Positions 1-8,600 of a DNA stretch of 64,000 nucleotides are shown one piece after another. How positions within the stretch are numbered: the stretch's first letter is position 1; every line of letters begins with the position of its first letter. The notes beneath the pieces were generated by a model. It saw only the letters and a program-made list of their open reading frames with translations, ran no database searches and was not told the origin of the DNA. The DNA is taken from the NCBI RefSeq assembly GCF_900115505.1, contig NZ_FOWQ01000011.1:106574-170573 (forward strand). Direction: 5' to 3'. Position numbers and translations under genes: made by a program. Origin of the DNA: Geodermatophilus dictyosporus. Lineage in GTDB: Bacteria; Actinomycetota; Actinomycetes; Mycobacteriales; Geodermatophilaceae.

Positions 1-240
1 CACGTGGAACCAGGCGGCGTGCGGACCGACCGGTCCGTCCCCGGGGAGACGGCGCCGATCGCCGAGCTGCTGCCGCGGCTGCGGGCCGAGGGCGTGCTCG
101 GCGTCAGCCCCACCGGCGTGCTGGGCGACCCGGCCGGCGCCTCGGCGGAGGAGGGGGCACGCCTGCTGGCCGGCATCGCCGCCCGGCTGACGACGGCGGT
201 CGCCCGCTGGGACGTCGGCGACGACGGCCGGCTGCGGTGA
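1..240 (+). CDS. Creatininase family protein, C-terminal fragment (probable mycofactocin MftE)
   Basis: The reading frame is open from the first base, so only the C-terminal 79 residues of a gene starting upstream are present. The segment with SPTGVLGDPAGASAEEG near its end is the typical creatininase C-terminus (VSPNGVLGDP-type) followed by a closing amphipathic helix. Family members are metal-dependent amidohydrolases; the mycofactocin branch, MftE, removes the terminal dipeptide from the modified MftA peptide. Placement with mftF about 4 kb downstream supports MftE, but the metal-binding residues lie outside the window, so an ordinary creatininase cannot be excluded. Confidence 0.6.
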   Translation, partial: HVEPGGVRTDRSVPGETAPIAELLPRLRAEGVLGVSPTGVLGDPAGASAEEGARLLAGIAARLTTAVARWDVGDDGRLR

Positions 241-241
241 G

Positions 242-994
242 TCAGCGCACGTGCGTCCGCGGGCGCTCCTGGCGGGTGCCGTCGACCGCGACGTCCACCT
301 CCTCGTCGTAGAAGGCGACCAGGCCGGCGATCGGCGTCAGCTCGCGCGTCGGGAAGTCGTAGGACCACGCGACGTCGTCGACCCCGGGGGCCGACCAGTA
401 CCCGCTGGTGCGGCCCTTGTACGGGCACTGGGTGACCGTGTCGCTGGGCGTGAGGTGCTCCCAGCGGACGTCGGTGCGCGGCAGGTAGGAGCGGGTGGGC
501 AGCCCGGTCTCGAAGACGAGCACCGGCGACGCCGACTCGGCCAGCACGACGCCGTCGCGCTCGATCCGCACCCGCCGCGACGAGCGGATCGCGTCCACCC
601 GGGAGTAGGGGTTGCGCGGGTGGACGAACACCTCCTCGTCCTCCTCGAACCACGCGTCGAGCGCTGCCCAGTCGAGGCGGACGTGGCCGGCCAGCTCGGG
701 GACGCGGTCGCCGGTGTGCACCAGCGCCGCGCCGGGCCGCTCGAGACCGCCGGCGCGCAGCCCGTGCCGGGCCGCGGTGCCCACCGGCGTCCCGGCCACC
801 TCGCCCTCGTCGGCCAACACGCCGGGGGCGACGTCGTCGAGCGGCACCACGTACTGCGGGTAGGGCGGCCACTCCCACACGTACCGCGCCCGCAGGGTGT
901 CCAGGACGACCACGCCCCCGAGCACCGCCCGCACCCGCCGGGGCACGGGCTCGACGTGGCCGGTGGGGACGATCGCGCGCGGGTGCTCGGGCAC
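242..994 (-). CDS. DUF427 domain-containing protein (two DUF427 repeats)
   Basis: This 250-residue protein contains two related DUF427 units, roughly residues 15-105 and 140-240. The second holds the characteristic CPYKGRTSGYWS segment, and the first has an equivalent YVWEWPPYPQY stretch. DUF427 is a small beta-rich fold of unknown biochemical role, common in actinobacteria. The GTG start at 994 is preceded by an AGGAGG ribosome site 4 nt upstream, which decides the start against much longer open frames. Its stop falls 1 nt after the end of the preceding creatininase gene, so the two are convergent. No function is proposed. Confidence 0.85.
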   Translation of the reverse strand: MPEHPRAIVPTGHVEPVPRRVRAVLGGVVVLDTLRARYVWEWPPYPQYVVPLDDVAPGVLADEGEVAGTPVGTAARHGLRAGGLERPGAALVHTGDRVPELAGHVRLDWAALDAWFEEDEEVFVHPRNPYSRVDAIRSSRRVRIERDGVVLAESASPVLVFETGLPTRSYLPRTDVRWEHLTPSDTVTQCPYKGRTSGYWSAPGVDDVAWSYDFPTRELTPIAGLVAFYDEEVDVAVDGTRQERPRTHVR

Positions 995-1048
995 AGTGCC
1001 TCCTGCAGCAGGATGACGGCCACCGCCGTCGGAGCAGAGGAGTCCACC

Positions 1049-2560
1049 GTGGCGCACCAGCCGGTCGCCGACCAGGTCCCCGGGAGCACCGCGCCGGCGG
1101 GCCGGGTCGCCGTCGAGACCAACGGCATCAACGTCATCGCCGAGGAGGAGCGCCGGGGCTCCCCGCCCCAGCTGTTCTGGCCGTGGTTCGGCGCGAACGT
1201 CAGCGTGCTGGGCCTGGCCTACGGCTCGTTCCTGCTGGGCTTCGGCATCTCGGCCGCCCAGGCGCTGGTGGCCGGCGTCGTCGGCATCGTCGTGTCGTTC
1301 CTGCTCTGCGGGCTGGTGGCGATCGCCGGCAAGCGCGGCTCGGCGCCCACCCTGGTGCTCAGCCGCGCCGCCTTCGGCGTGCACGGCAACCGGGTGCCCG
1401 CGGTGCTGTCCTGGGTGCTCACCGTGGGGTGGGAGACGGTCCTGGTCAGCCTCGCCACCCTGGCCACGGCCACGGTGTTCGGCCAGCTCGGCTGGAGCGG
1501 CGGGACGGCGACCCAGGTGGTGGCCCTGCTCGTGGTCGCCGCGCTCGTGGTCGCCGGCGGCGTCCTCGGCTTCGACGCGATCATGCGCATGCAGCGGTGG
1601 ATCACCGTGGTCAGCGGCGTGCTCACCGTCGTCTACGTGGCGCTCGTCGCCGGGGAGGTCGACTGGTCGGCGGTCACCGCCACGCCGGGCGGGACGACGG
1701 CGGCCGTGGTCGGTGCGCTGGTGCTGGCGATGACCGGCTACGGCTTCGGCTGGGTCAACGCCGCCGCCGACTACTCGCGCTACCTGCCCCGGACGGCGTC
1801 CACCCGCGGCGTCGTCGGCTGGACGACGACCGGCGGCGCGCTCGCCCCGGTCGTGCTGCTGGCCACCGGGCTGCTGCTGGCCGCCTCGGACGCGGAGTTG
1901 TCGGGCGCGATCGGCGCCGACCCGATCGGCGCGCTGGGCTCGATCCTGCCGACCTGGTTCCTCGTGCCCTTCGTCGTCGTCGCGGTGCTCGGCCTGGTCG
2001 GCGGGGCGCTGCTGGACATCTACTCGTCGGGCCTGTCGCTGCTGGCCGCCGGCGTCCGGGTGCCCCGCCCGGTCGCGGCCGGCATCGACGGCACGCTCAT
2101 GGTGCTCGGTTCGGTCTGGGTGGTCTTCCTGGCCACCGGTGGCTTCTTCGTGCAGTTCCAGGGCTTCCTGATCACCCTGGGCGTCCCGGTCGCCGCCTGG
2201 TGCGGCATCTTCCTGGGCGACCTCGCGCTGCGCCGCCGCGACTACGCCGAGGCCGACCTCTACGACGCCGGCGGCCGCTACGGCGCCGTCCCGGCCGTGC
2301 CGCTGGTGCTCCTGGCGGTGGGCACCGTCCTCGGCTGGGGGCTGGTCACCAACGGCCTGGCCGGCTGGCTGGACTGGCCGGGCTACCTGCTCGGCCCGCT
2401 CGGGCTCGGGGGCCGCGAGGGCGCGTGGGCCTTCGCCAACCTCGGTGTCCTGGCCGCCTTCCTCGTCGGGCTGCTGGGCACCCTGGCGCTGCGCCGGGCG
2501 GCCGTGCGGGCGCAGGAGGCCGCCCCGGCGGTGCCGGGACGGCCTCCGGTCGTGCGCTGA
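1049..2560 (+). CDS. NCS1 family purine/cytosine-type permease
   Basis: A 503-residue polytopic membrane protein of the nucleobase:cation symporter-1 family (cytosine, purine, hydantoin or thiamine transport). The N-terminal FWPWFGANVSVLGLAYG segment opening TM1, and the WVNAAADYSRYLPR stretch in the middle, are typical of CodB-like bacterial members. About twelve hydrophobic segments are visible. Two starts are possible: GTG 1049 with GAGGAG six bases upstream (chosen), or ATG 1013 with a weaker site, adding 12 residues. It diverges from the DUF427 gene. No catabolic gene nearby fixes the substrate. Confidence 0.88.
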   Translation: MAHQPVADQVPGSTAPAGRVAVETNGINVIAEEERRGSPPQLFWPWFGANVSVLGLAYGSFLLGFGISAAQALVAGVVGIVVSFLLCGLVAIAGKRGSAPTLVLSRAAFGVHGNRVPAVLSWVLTVGWETVLVSLATLATATVFGQLGWSGGTATQVVALLVVAALVVAGGVLGFDAIMRMQRWITVVSGVLTVVYVALVAGEVDWSAVTATPGGTTAAVVGALVLAMTGYGFGWVNAAADYSRYLPRTASTRGVVGWTTTGGALAPVVLLATGLLLAASDAELSGAIGADPIGALGSILPTWFLVPFVVVAVLGLVGGALLDIYSSGLSLLAAGVRVPRPVAAGIDGTLMVLGSVWVVFLATGGFFVQFQGFLITLGVPVAAWCGIFLGDLALRRRDYAEADLYDAGGRYGAVPAVPLVLLAVGTVLGWGLVTNGLAGWLDWPGYLLGPLGLGGREGAWAFANLGVLAAFLVGLLGTLALRRAAVRAQEAAPAVPGRPPVVR

Positions 2561-2580
2561 GGGACTCGTCCTGCAGCGGC

Positions 2581-3588
2581 TCAGTCCTGCAGCGTCTCGG
2601 CGAACAGCGGGACGGCGTTGTCCAGGGCGTACTCCGTCCCCAGCACCGACCCGCTGGAGAAGGCGTTGACCAGCGTCTCGTCGTCCAGCACCAGGGCGTT
2701 GCCGGCCTGCACCGAGCCCAGCGTCTGCCACACCGGGTTGCCGGTGAGCTGCGCCGGGTCGACGAAGATCGGGAAGACGACGGTCAGCGGGGCGTCGAGC
2801 AGGTCGACCTGCTCGTCGGACACCGGGACGAAGAAGCTCTCGCCGGCGAGGTCCTGGATCGCCGGCTTGTTGCTGAAGCCCAGCGCCTCCACGAAGTCCA
2901 CCCGGGTGTCGCCACGCACGTAGGCGCCGAAGCCCTCGGCGGTGTACGCGCCGACGGCGACCTCGGTGCCGTCGAAGTCCGCGTTGGCGGCGGCCGCGTC
3001 GGTGAAGCCCTGCTCGAGGTCGGTGCGCAGCTGCTCGGCCTCCTCGGTGCGGCCCAGCGCCTGGCCGACCAGCTCCAGCTGCTGCTGCCACGTCGTCCGG
3101 TACTGGTCGGCCCCCTCGGGGACGCCGACCGTCGGGGCGATCTGGCGCAGCTGGTCGTAGCGCTCCTGCGTGCCGTCGGACCGGGTGTCGAGGATGAGGT
3201 CGGGCTCCAGCGCGGCGACCGCCTCCAGGCTCGGCTCGAGCGTCTCGATGATCTCCGGCGCCTCGTCGTAGAGCCCCTCGGCCCACGGGCCCACGCCCTC
3301 GCCGCCGAAGCCCAGCCAGTCGCTGGCGCCCACCGGCTGCACGCCCAGCGCCAGCGCGGTCTCGGCGTCCGACCAGCCCAGTGCCACCACGCGCTGCGGC
3401 TCCTCGGGGATCTCGACGTCGCCGAAGGCGGTGCTCACGGTGACCGGGAACGTCCCGTCCCCGCCGCCGGCGGACGACGACGCGCTCCCGGACGAGCTGC
3501 CGTCGGAGCCGCACGCGGCCAGGACCCCGGCGGCGGTCACGGCCGCCGCGACCAGGGCGGCGCGGCGGGGGAGGGGGCGGGAGGGCAT
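2581..3588 (-). CDS. Iron-siderophore ABC transporter substrate-binding lipoprotein
   Basis: A 335-residue secreted binding protein of the FepB/FhuD type. Residues 1-26 form a lipoprotein signal (RR pair, hydrophobic run, lipobox ending at C26), followed by a Ser/Gly-rich linker. The mature part contains PQRVVALGWSDAETALALG and PDLILDTRSDG, the usual opening strands of periplasmic iron-binding proteins. It should capture ferric siderophores for a permease; the likely partner permeases are at 43-45 kb rather than adjacent. A GAGGAG site lies 7 nt before the ATG. An IdeR-like operator overlaps the promoter, so expression is probably iron-repressed. Confidence 0.9.
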   Translation of the reverse strand: MPSRPLPRRAALVAAAVTAAGVLAACGSDGSSSGSASSSAGGGDGTFPVTVSTAFGDVEIPEEPQRVVALGWSDAETALALGVQPVGASDWLGFGGEGVGPWAEGLYDEAPEIIETLEPSLEAVAALEPDLILDTRSDGTQERYDQLRQIAPTVGVPEGADQYRTTWQQQLELVGQALGRTEEAEQLRTDLEQGFTDAAAANADFDGTEVAVGAYTAEGFGAYVRGDTRVDFVEALGFSNKPAIQDLAGESFFVPVSDEQVDLLDAPLTVVFPIFVDPAQLTGNPVWQTLGSVQAGNALVLDDETLVNAFSSGSVLGTEYALDNAVPLFAETLQD

Positions 3589-3615
3589 GGCGGTTCTCCT
3601 CGGGTCGGCTCCCGG

Positions 3616-3634
3616 TGAGGTTAGCCTGACCTCA
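3616..3634 (-). promoter_or_regulatory. IdeR/DtxR-like iron box of the binding-protein gene
   Basis: The 19-mer TGAGGTTAGCCTGACCTCA is a near-perfect palindrome matching the IdeR/DtxR consensus TWAGGTWAGSCTWACCTWA at most positions. On the minus strand it contains TAACCT, a good -10 hexamer for the binding-protein gene, so Fe-IdeR binding would block polymerase directly. It also lies 37 nt upstream of the divergent cysteine hydrolase gene and could affect both. Inferred from sequence only. Confidence 0.85.
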
Positions 3635-3658
3635 CTCGGTGGCCTCGCGGCGCCCGGT

Positions 3659-3664
3659 TAGCCT
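3659..3664 (+). promoter_or_regulatory. -10 hexamer of a probable leaderless promoter (TAGCCT)
   Basis: TAGCCT ends exactly 6 nt before the GTG start at 3671, so transcription would begin at or next to the start codon. The same geometry recurs at five other genes in this window. Confidence 0.55.
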
Positions 3665-3670
3665 CCGGCC

Positions 3671-4210
3671 GTGAGCGATGCCCCCGGCTGGCTGGTGGTC
3701 GTGGACCTGCAGCACGTCTTCGGCGACCCGGACTCGCCGTGGACGGCACCCCGCTTCGAGGAGGTCCGCCCGCGGGTCCGGGAGCTGGTGACTGCCTTCG
3801 GCGAGCGGGTCGTGTTCACGCGCTTCGTCGCGCCCGCGGAGCCGGCGGGCGCCTGGGTGGACTACTACGCGCAGTACCCCTTCGCGCTGCAGCCGCCGGA
3901 CGCGCCGCTCTACCGGCTGGTCGAGGACCCCGGCGGCGCGCGTGTGCTCGACGCCCCGACGTTCGGCAAGTGGGGCCCGGAGCTGGCCGGGGTCGTCGGG
4001 GGCGGCCCGCTCACCGTCGCCGGGGTGGCCACCGACTGCTGCGTGGTGTCCACCGTGCTGCCGGCCGCCGACGCGGGCGTCCCGGTGCGGGTGGTCACCG
4101 ACGCCTGCGCCGGCTCCAGCGACGACGAGCACCGCCGCGCGCTGCACCTCATGGGCCTCTACGCGCCGCTGGTCGAGCTGACGACGACCGCCGAGGTCCT
4201 CGCCGGGTGA
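3671..4210 (+). CDS. Isochorismatase-family cysteine hydrolase
   Basis: A 179-residue hydrolase with the family triad visible: D12 in VVVDLQ, K100 in FGKWG and C124 in TDCCVV, preceded by the GVAT turn. Members hydrolyse isochorismate, nicotinamide or related amides; the exact substrate is not evident. The stop codon overlaps the GTG of mftF (GTGA), so the two genes are translationally coupled, which ties this enzyme to the mycofactocin glycosyltransferase. It has no ribosome site and is probably leaderless. The IdeR-like box upstream might place the pair under iron influence, although this is speculative. Confidence 0.85.
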   Translation: MSDAPGWLVVVDLQHVFGDPDSPWTAPRFEEVRPRVRELVTAFGERVVFTRFVAPAEPAGAWVDYYAQYPFALQPPDAPLYRLVEDPGGARVLDAPTFGKWGPELAGVVGGGPLTVAGVATDCCVVSTVLPAADAGVPVRVVTDACAGSSDDEHRRALHLMGLYAPLVELTTTAEVLAG

Positions 4211-5649
4211 CCGCCGTCCCCCCGCCCCCGGACGCCCGGCTGCCCGACGGCTACGCGGTGCGGCTGGCCCCCGGCACCCGGCGGCGGGAGGACGGCGCGG
4301 TGCTGCTCGGCGGCTCGCCGCTGCGGCTGCTGCGCCTCAGCTCCCGCGCCCGGACCCTGCTGGCGGGCGACCGGCTCGCCGTCACCGACGCGGGCAGCGC
4401 CGCGCTCGCCGCCCGCCTGCTCGACACCGGGGTCTCGGTCCCCGAGCCCGCGGGGCCGGCGCCCGGGCCCGCCGACGTCACCGTCGTCGTCCCGGTGCGG
4501 GACCGGGCCGGCGGCGTCGCCCGGCTGCTGGCCGCGCTGCGCGCCGACCCGGACACCGCCGGCGTGCGGGTGCTCGTGGTCGACGACGGCTCGGCGGACC
4601 GCGCCGCGCTCGCCGCCGCGGCCGCCGGTGCGGAGGTGCTGCGCCACGAGCGGTCGCGCGGGCCCGCGGCGGCGCGCAACACCGGCCTGCGGGCGGCGAC
4701 GACGGCGGCGGTCGCCTTCCTCGACTCCGACTGCGTGCCCGAGCCCGGGTGGCTGGCCGCGCTGCTGCCGCACCTGGCCGACCCACGGCTGGCGCTCGTC
4801 GCCCCGCGCGTGACCGCGCTGCCGTCGACCGCACCGGGCTGGGTGACGCCGTACGAGACGGCGGTCAGCGCGCTGGACATGGGGCCGGCGCCCGCACCGG
4901 TGGCGCCGCTCGGTGGCCTGTCCTACGTGCCGAGCGCCGCGCTGCTGGCCCGCCGGGCCGCGCTGGGGGAGGGGTTCGACGCCGGCATGCGGGTGGCCGA
5001 GGACGTGGACCTGGTCTGGCGGCTGGCCGCGGCCGGCTGGCGGGTGCGCTACGAGCCGGCCGCCCGCGTGGCGCACGACCACCCGAGCACGACCGGGGCC
5101 TGGCTGCGCCGCCGCGCGGTCTACGGCACCGGCGCCGCGCCGCTGGCCGCCCGGCACGGCGGCCTGGTCGCGCCCGTGGTGGTCTCCCCGTGGACGGCGA
5201 CCGCGCTGGTGCTGGCGGTGGGCGGCGGGCGGCCCGGGCGGGTGCTGGCCGCGGGTGTCCTCGGGACGGCCGCCGCCCGGCTGGCCCGCCGGCTCGCCGG
5301 CCCCGGCCGGCGGGCGCCCTACGGGCTGGCCGCGGCGCTGGTGGTGCGCGGCAGCGCGGCCGGCGCCCGCACGCTGGCCCGCGCGGCCACCCGGCACCAC
5401 TGGCCCCTGGCGGCGGCCGCGGCCCTGGTCTCGCCCCGCGCCCGCCGCGGCCTGGCCGCCGTGGCCGTCGCCGACGCCGTCCTCGCGTGGCTGCCGCACC
5501 GCGGACGGGTGGGCCTGCTGCGCTTCGCCGCCGCGCGCCGGCTGGAGGACCTCGCCTACGGCGCCGGGCTGTGGGCCGGTGCGCTGCGGGCCCGCGACGC
5601 CCGGGCCCTGCTGCCGGCCCGCCCCCCGGACGTCGCTCCGCCGCGATGA
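4207..5649 (+). CDS. mftF: Mycofactocin system glycosyltransferase MftF
   Basis: A 480-residue protein with a short N-terminal domain carrying LLGGSPLRLLRLS, a signature I recognise from MftF. A GT-2 domain follows from about residue 90 (VVVPVRDRAGG, VVDDGSAD, the DxD-like FLDSDCVPEPGW), then ED..LVWRL and a C-terminal part with several hydrophobic helices. MftF adds beta-1,4-glucose units to premycofactocin to make the poly-glucosylated redox cofactor, probably at the membrane. The GTG start overlaps the hydrolase stop by 4 nt. In most genomes mftF directly follows mftE; here about 4 kb of unrelated genes may separate them. Confidence 0.85.
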   Translation: MTAVPPPPDARLPDGYAVRLAPGTRRREDGAVLLGGSPLRLLRLSSRARTLLAGDRLAVTDAGSAALAARLLDTGVSVPEPAGPAPGPADVTVVVPVRDRAGGVARLLAALRADPDTAGVRVLVVDDGSADRAALAAAAAGAEVLRHERSRGPAAARNTGLRAATTAAVAFLDSDCVPEPGWLAALLPHLADPRLALVAPRVTALPSTAPGWVTPYETAVSALDMGPAPAPVAPLGGLSYVPSAALLARRAALGEGFDAGMRVAEDVDLVWRLAAAGWRVRYEPAARVAHDHPSTTGAWLRRRAVYGTGAAPLAARHGGLVAPVVVSPWTATALVLAVGGGRPGRVLAAGVLGTAAARLARRLAGPGRRAPYGLAAALVVRGSAAGARTLARAATRHHWPLAAAAALVSPRARRGLAAVAVADAVLAWLPHRGRVGLLRFAAARRLEDLAYGAGLWAGALRARDARALLPARPPDVAPPR

Positions 5650-5669
5650 CCAGGTGCCCTGGTCGTCGC
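5643..5669. repeat. Palindromic element, CAGGTGCCCTG core
   Basis: GACCAGG-TGC-CCTGGTC forms a 7-bp stem with a 3-nt loop, extended by GCGA/TCGC after one G-T wobble. It spans the mftF stop codon. The core resembles the element at 17062-17086 (CAGGTGACCTG), suggesting a dispersed intergenic palindrome family. It may act as a terminator or mRNA-stabilising hairpin. Confidence 0.55.
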
Positions 5670-5769
5670 CGCCCCTCCGGGGGGCTGACCTGCGGGATCG
5701 CACCCTGGCGCGGGCGTGGGATCCGCGTCACCATGGGCGGGTCATGAGCCCCAGCCCCCGGACTCCGTC

Positions 5770-7089
5770 GTGACCGGCGTCAGCCCGTGGCTCGCGCTGC
5801 CCGAGGGCCGGCCCACCCCGGGGCTGGCGCGGCAGCTGCGCGCCGCGCACGAGACGTTCGTGACCCGCGGTGCCCCGCCCCCGCGGTCCGGGGTCCGCCC
5901 GGTCGTCCGGGACTCCTGGGCGCGCAGCCTCGGCAGCGGGGTGGACCCCGACGGCCAGGGCCCGCCGGTCGACCTGCTCGACGACGCCCTGGCCGCCTAC
6001 CGCGCCGGCCACCCGCTGGCACCGGTGCTGCCGGTGATCCGGCGCCTGCTGGTCGAGGACGCCGAGGCCGACCGGATGATCGTCGCGGTCACCGACGCCG
6101 ACGGCCGGATGCTGTGGGTGGAGGGCGACTCCCGGCTGCGCCGCCTGGCCGAGAACATGAACTTCGTGCCGGGGGCCCGCTGGTCCGAGGACGTCGCCGG
6201 CACCAACGCCCCGGGGACGGCGCTGGCCCTCGACCACCCCGTGCAGTTCTTCGGCAGCGAGCACTACCGCCGACCGGTCCAGCCGTGGAGCTGCTCGGCC
6301 GCGCCGGTCCACCACCCGGTCACCGGGGTGCTGCTCGGCGCCATCGACGTCACCGGCGGCGACCACGTGGCCAGCCCGCACGTGCTCACCCTCGTGCGCG
6401 CCGCCGTCGCCGCCGTCGAGTCCGAGCTGCGCTGGCTGCACCGGGAGGAGCAGCCCGGCCGGCGGCCCGTCGTGACGACGGCGGCACCGGCGCGCGAGGC
6501 CGCGCCGGTGCTGGAGGTGCTCGGCCGCGACCGGGCCCGGCTGACCCGCGCCGAGGGGGCGGTCGAGCTCTCCCTGCGCCACTCCGAGCTGCTCCTGCTG
6601 CTGGCCGAGGCCGCCGCGACGGGGGAGGGCCGCAGCGCCGAGCGGCTGGCCGCCGAGTGCCACGGCGGCGGCGCCGCGGTCACCGTGCGCGCGGAGCTGT
6701 CCCGGTTGCGCCGGCTGGTCGGCCCCGAGCTGGTCGGGTCACGGCCCTACCGGCTGCTGGGCCCGCTGGAGACCGACGTCGGCACGCTGCGCCGGCTGCT
6801 CGACCGCGGTGCGGTGACCGCCGCCCTCGACCGGTACCCCGGCCCGGTGCTGCCGCGCTCCGGCGCGCCCGGCGTCGCGGCGGCCCGCCGACGCACCGCC
6901 GTCGCGCTGCGCACCGCGGTGCTGGCGAGCCGGCGGCCGGAGCTGCTGCTGCGCTGGACGGCGCTGCCCGAGGCCCGGGACGACGCCCTCGCCTGGCAGA
7001 CCCTGCTCGAGGTGCTGCCCGCCGGGTCGCCGCGCCGGCCCGCCGTCGCCGCCCACCTGCTCGCGCTGCGCCGGGCCCCGCGCGGCTGA
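5770..7089 (+). CDS. GAF-domain transcriptional regulator (AcoR-type N-terminus, no AAA+ domain)
   Basis: A 439-residue protein. The N-terminus has the [15 protein letters not shown] motif typical of AcoR/acetoin regulators. A GAF domain follows (about residues 85-215), including [13 protein letters not shown] and [10 protein letters not shown]. The sigma-54 AAA+ ATPase of true AcoR is absent; the C-terminal half is an unassigned, helix-rich region with [15 protein letters not shown] resembling a winged-helix segment. Such proteins occur in actinobacteria next to alcohol/aldehyde dehydrogenase genes; none is adjacent here. The GTG start at 5770 overlaps the stop of a 9-codon open frame that begins with ATG 5744. 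The effector is unknown. Confidence 0.8.
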   Translation: MTGVSPWLALPEGRPTPGLARQLRAAHETFVTRGAPPPRSGVRPVVRDSWARSLGSGVDPDGQGPPVDLLDDALAAYRAGHPLAPVLPVIRRLLVEDAEADRMIVAVTDADGRMLWVEGDSRLRRLAENMNFVPGARWSEDVAGTNAPGTALALDHPVQFFGSEHYRRPVQPWSCSAAPVHHPVTGVLLGAIDVTGGDHVASPHVLTLVRAAVAAVESELRWLHREEQPGRRPVVTTAAPAREAAPVLEVLGRDRARLTRAEGAVELSLRHSELLLLLAEAAATGEGRSAERLAAECHGGGAAVTVRAELSRLRRLVGPELVGSRPYRLLGPLETDVGTLRRLLDRGAVTAALDRYPGPVLPRSGAPGVAAARRRTAVALRTAVLASRRPELLLRWTALPEARDDALAWQTLLEVLPAGSPRRPAVAAHLLALRRAPRG

Positions 7090-7143
7090 CCCGACACGCC
7101 GGGCGGGGAATGCGTCCGGTGCCGGCGGCCTTGGCACGGCAAC

Positions 7144-8364
7144 GTGACCGCTCGCGCCGCCGCTCCGCCCGCCCCCGCGCCGACCTCGCTGGGCACCCCG
7201 CGCGTGGCGGTGGCCCTCGTCGCGCTGGCGCTGGGCGGCTTCGCGATCGGCACCACCGAGTTCGTGACGATGGGGCTGCTGCCCGACATCGCCACGGGGG
7301 TCGGCGTCGACATCCCCACCGCGGGTCACGTCATCTCCGCCTACGCCCTCGGCGTGGTCGTGGGCGCCCCGGTCATCGCCGCGCTGGGCTCGCGGCTGCC
7401 GCGCCGCGGCCTGCTGGTCGGGCTCATGGCGGCCGTCGTGGCCGGCAACGTGCTCAGCGCGCTGGCGCCCGGGTCGACGACGCTGCTGCTGGCGCGCTTC
7501 GTCAGCGGCCTGCCGCACGGCGCCTACTTCGGCGTCGCCTCGCTGGTCGCCGCCGCGCTCGTGCCGCCGGCACTGCGCGGGCGGGCGGTCAGCACGGTCA
7601 TGCTCGGCCTGGCCGCGGCCACCCTGGCCGGGGTCCCCGCGGCCACCTGGCTCGGCCAGACGCTGGGCTGGCGCTCGGCGTACTGGGCCGTGGTCGTGCT
7701 GGCCGCGCTGACCGTCGTCGCGGTGCTCGCCGTGGTCCCGCCGACGCCGCAGGGCGGCGACGCCGGCATCCGCACCGAGCTGGGCGCCCTGCGCCGGCCC
7801 CAGGTGCTGCTCACGCTGGTCGTGGCCACCGTCGGGTTCGGCGGCATGTTCGCCGTCTACAGCTACATCGCCCCGATCACCACCGACGTCGCCGGGCTCG
7901 CCCGGGGAGCCGTCCCGTGGGTGCTGCTGGCCTTCGGCGTGGGCGGCTTCCTCGGTACCGCGCTCGGCGGGCGGCTGGCCGACCTGGCGCTGTTCCGCTC
8001 GCTGGTGGGCGCGATGGTCACCGTCCTCGCGCTGCTGCTGGTCGTGGGCCCGGCAGCGGCGACCGGGCCCACCCTGTTCGCCGTCGTCCTCCTGCTCGCG
8101 ATGAGTGCCTCGACGCTGGTCGTCTGCCTGCAGCTGCGGCTCATGGAGGTCGCCGGCGAGGCGCAGATGCTCGGCGCCGCGCTCAACCACTCCGCGCTCA
8201 ACGCGGCCAACGCGCTCGGTGCCTGGCTGGGCGGGGTGGTCATCGCCGCCGGCCACGGCTACGCCGCGCCGAGCCTGGTCGGCGCCGCCCTCGCGGCGGC
8301 CGGCCTGGTCGCGCTGGCCGCCTCGGCGCGGCTGCGCCGGCGGGAGCTCCGCGCGGCCACCTGA
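7144..8364 (+). CDS. MFS transporter, DHA1 (AraJ/Cmx-like) drug exporter family
   Basis: A 406-residue membrane protein with twelve hydrophobic segments. [20 protein letters not shown] in TM1 and the loop-2 region [13 protein letters not shown] are typical of the chloramphenicol/arabinose efflux branch. [19 protein letters not shown] corresponds to the TM4 motif of that subfamily. It probably exports a small hydrophobic compound or sugar by proton antiport; the substrate is unknown. The GTG start lies 54 nt after the regulator gene, so the two may be co-transcribed. Confidence 0.88.
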   Translation: MTARAAAPPAPAPTSLGTPRVAVALVALALGGFAIGTTEFVTMGLLPDIATGVGVDIPTAGHVISAYALGVVVGAPVIAALGSRLPRRGLLVGLMAAVVAGNVLSALAPGSTTLLLARFVSGLPHGAYFGVASLVAAALVPPALRGRAVSTVMLGLAAATLAGVPAATWLGQTLGWRSAYWAVVVLAALTVVAVLAVVPPTPQGGDAGIRTELGALRRPQVLLTLVVATVGFGGMFAVYSYIAPITTDVAGLARGAVPWVLLAFGVGGFLGTALGGRLADLALFRSLVGAMVTVLALLLVVGPAAATGPTLFAVVLLLAMSASTLVVCLQLRLMEVAGEAQMLGAALNHSALNAANALGAWLGGVVIAAGHGYAAPSLVGAALAAAGLVALAASARLRRRELRAAT

Positions 8365-8487
8365 CACCCCCGCTCCAGGGCGTCTGCAACACCCGTGCAA
8401 CGTCCGCGCTGCGCCCGACACGCCTCGTCAGCCACCGCACCCGCGGAGACAGGACCGCTGCGCGGTTCCGCTGGTGCGGACGCGTAG

Positions 8488-8505
8488 TACCCGAGCGACC
8501 GGGTA
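8488..8505. promoter_or_regulatory. Dyad TACCCG-N6-CGGGTA upstream of the molybdenum hydroxylase operon
   Basis: A perfect 6-bp inverted repeat with a 6-nt spacer sits in the 236-bp gap before coxS, the longest gap in this part of the window. A TTGACA hexamer follows at 8530-8535, without a convincing -10. It is a candidate regulator-binding site. Confidence 0.35.
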
Positions 8506-8600
8506 AGCGTGGCCTAAGTCACCTCCCCGTTGACACACTCCGCCGCAGAGCGCCCGCAGGGCCGGGCGCGTTCGCCCCCTGCAACGACAGCGGAGGATCC

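Noticed and set aside
242..3514. Very long open frame on the minus strand over the permease gene
   Set aside because: Arg/Gly/Ala-rich composition typical of antisense shadow in high-GC DNA; the real DUF427 gene is only its last part, and the permease and binding protein have clear homology.
1183..3618. Long Arg-rich open frame on the plus strand
   Set aside because: Out of frame with the recognised NCS1 permease and antisense to the binding protein; amino acid composition is non-protein-like.
3654..3664. Second IdeR-like half site (GGTTAGCCT) next to the hydrolase start
   Set aside because: Only one half matches the consensus; better explained as the -10 hexamer TAGCCT.
5787..8600. Open frame extending upstream of coxS through the GAF regulator and MFS gene
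   Set aside because: Only the last 168 residues (from ATG 8601, with a ribosome site) match the [2Fe-2S] subunit; the rest is a frame shadow.
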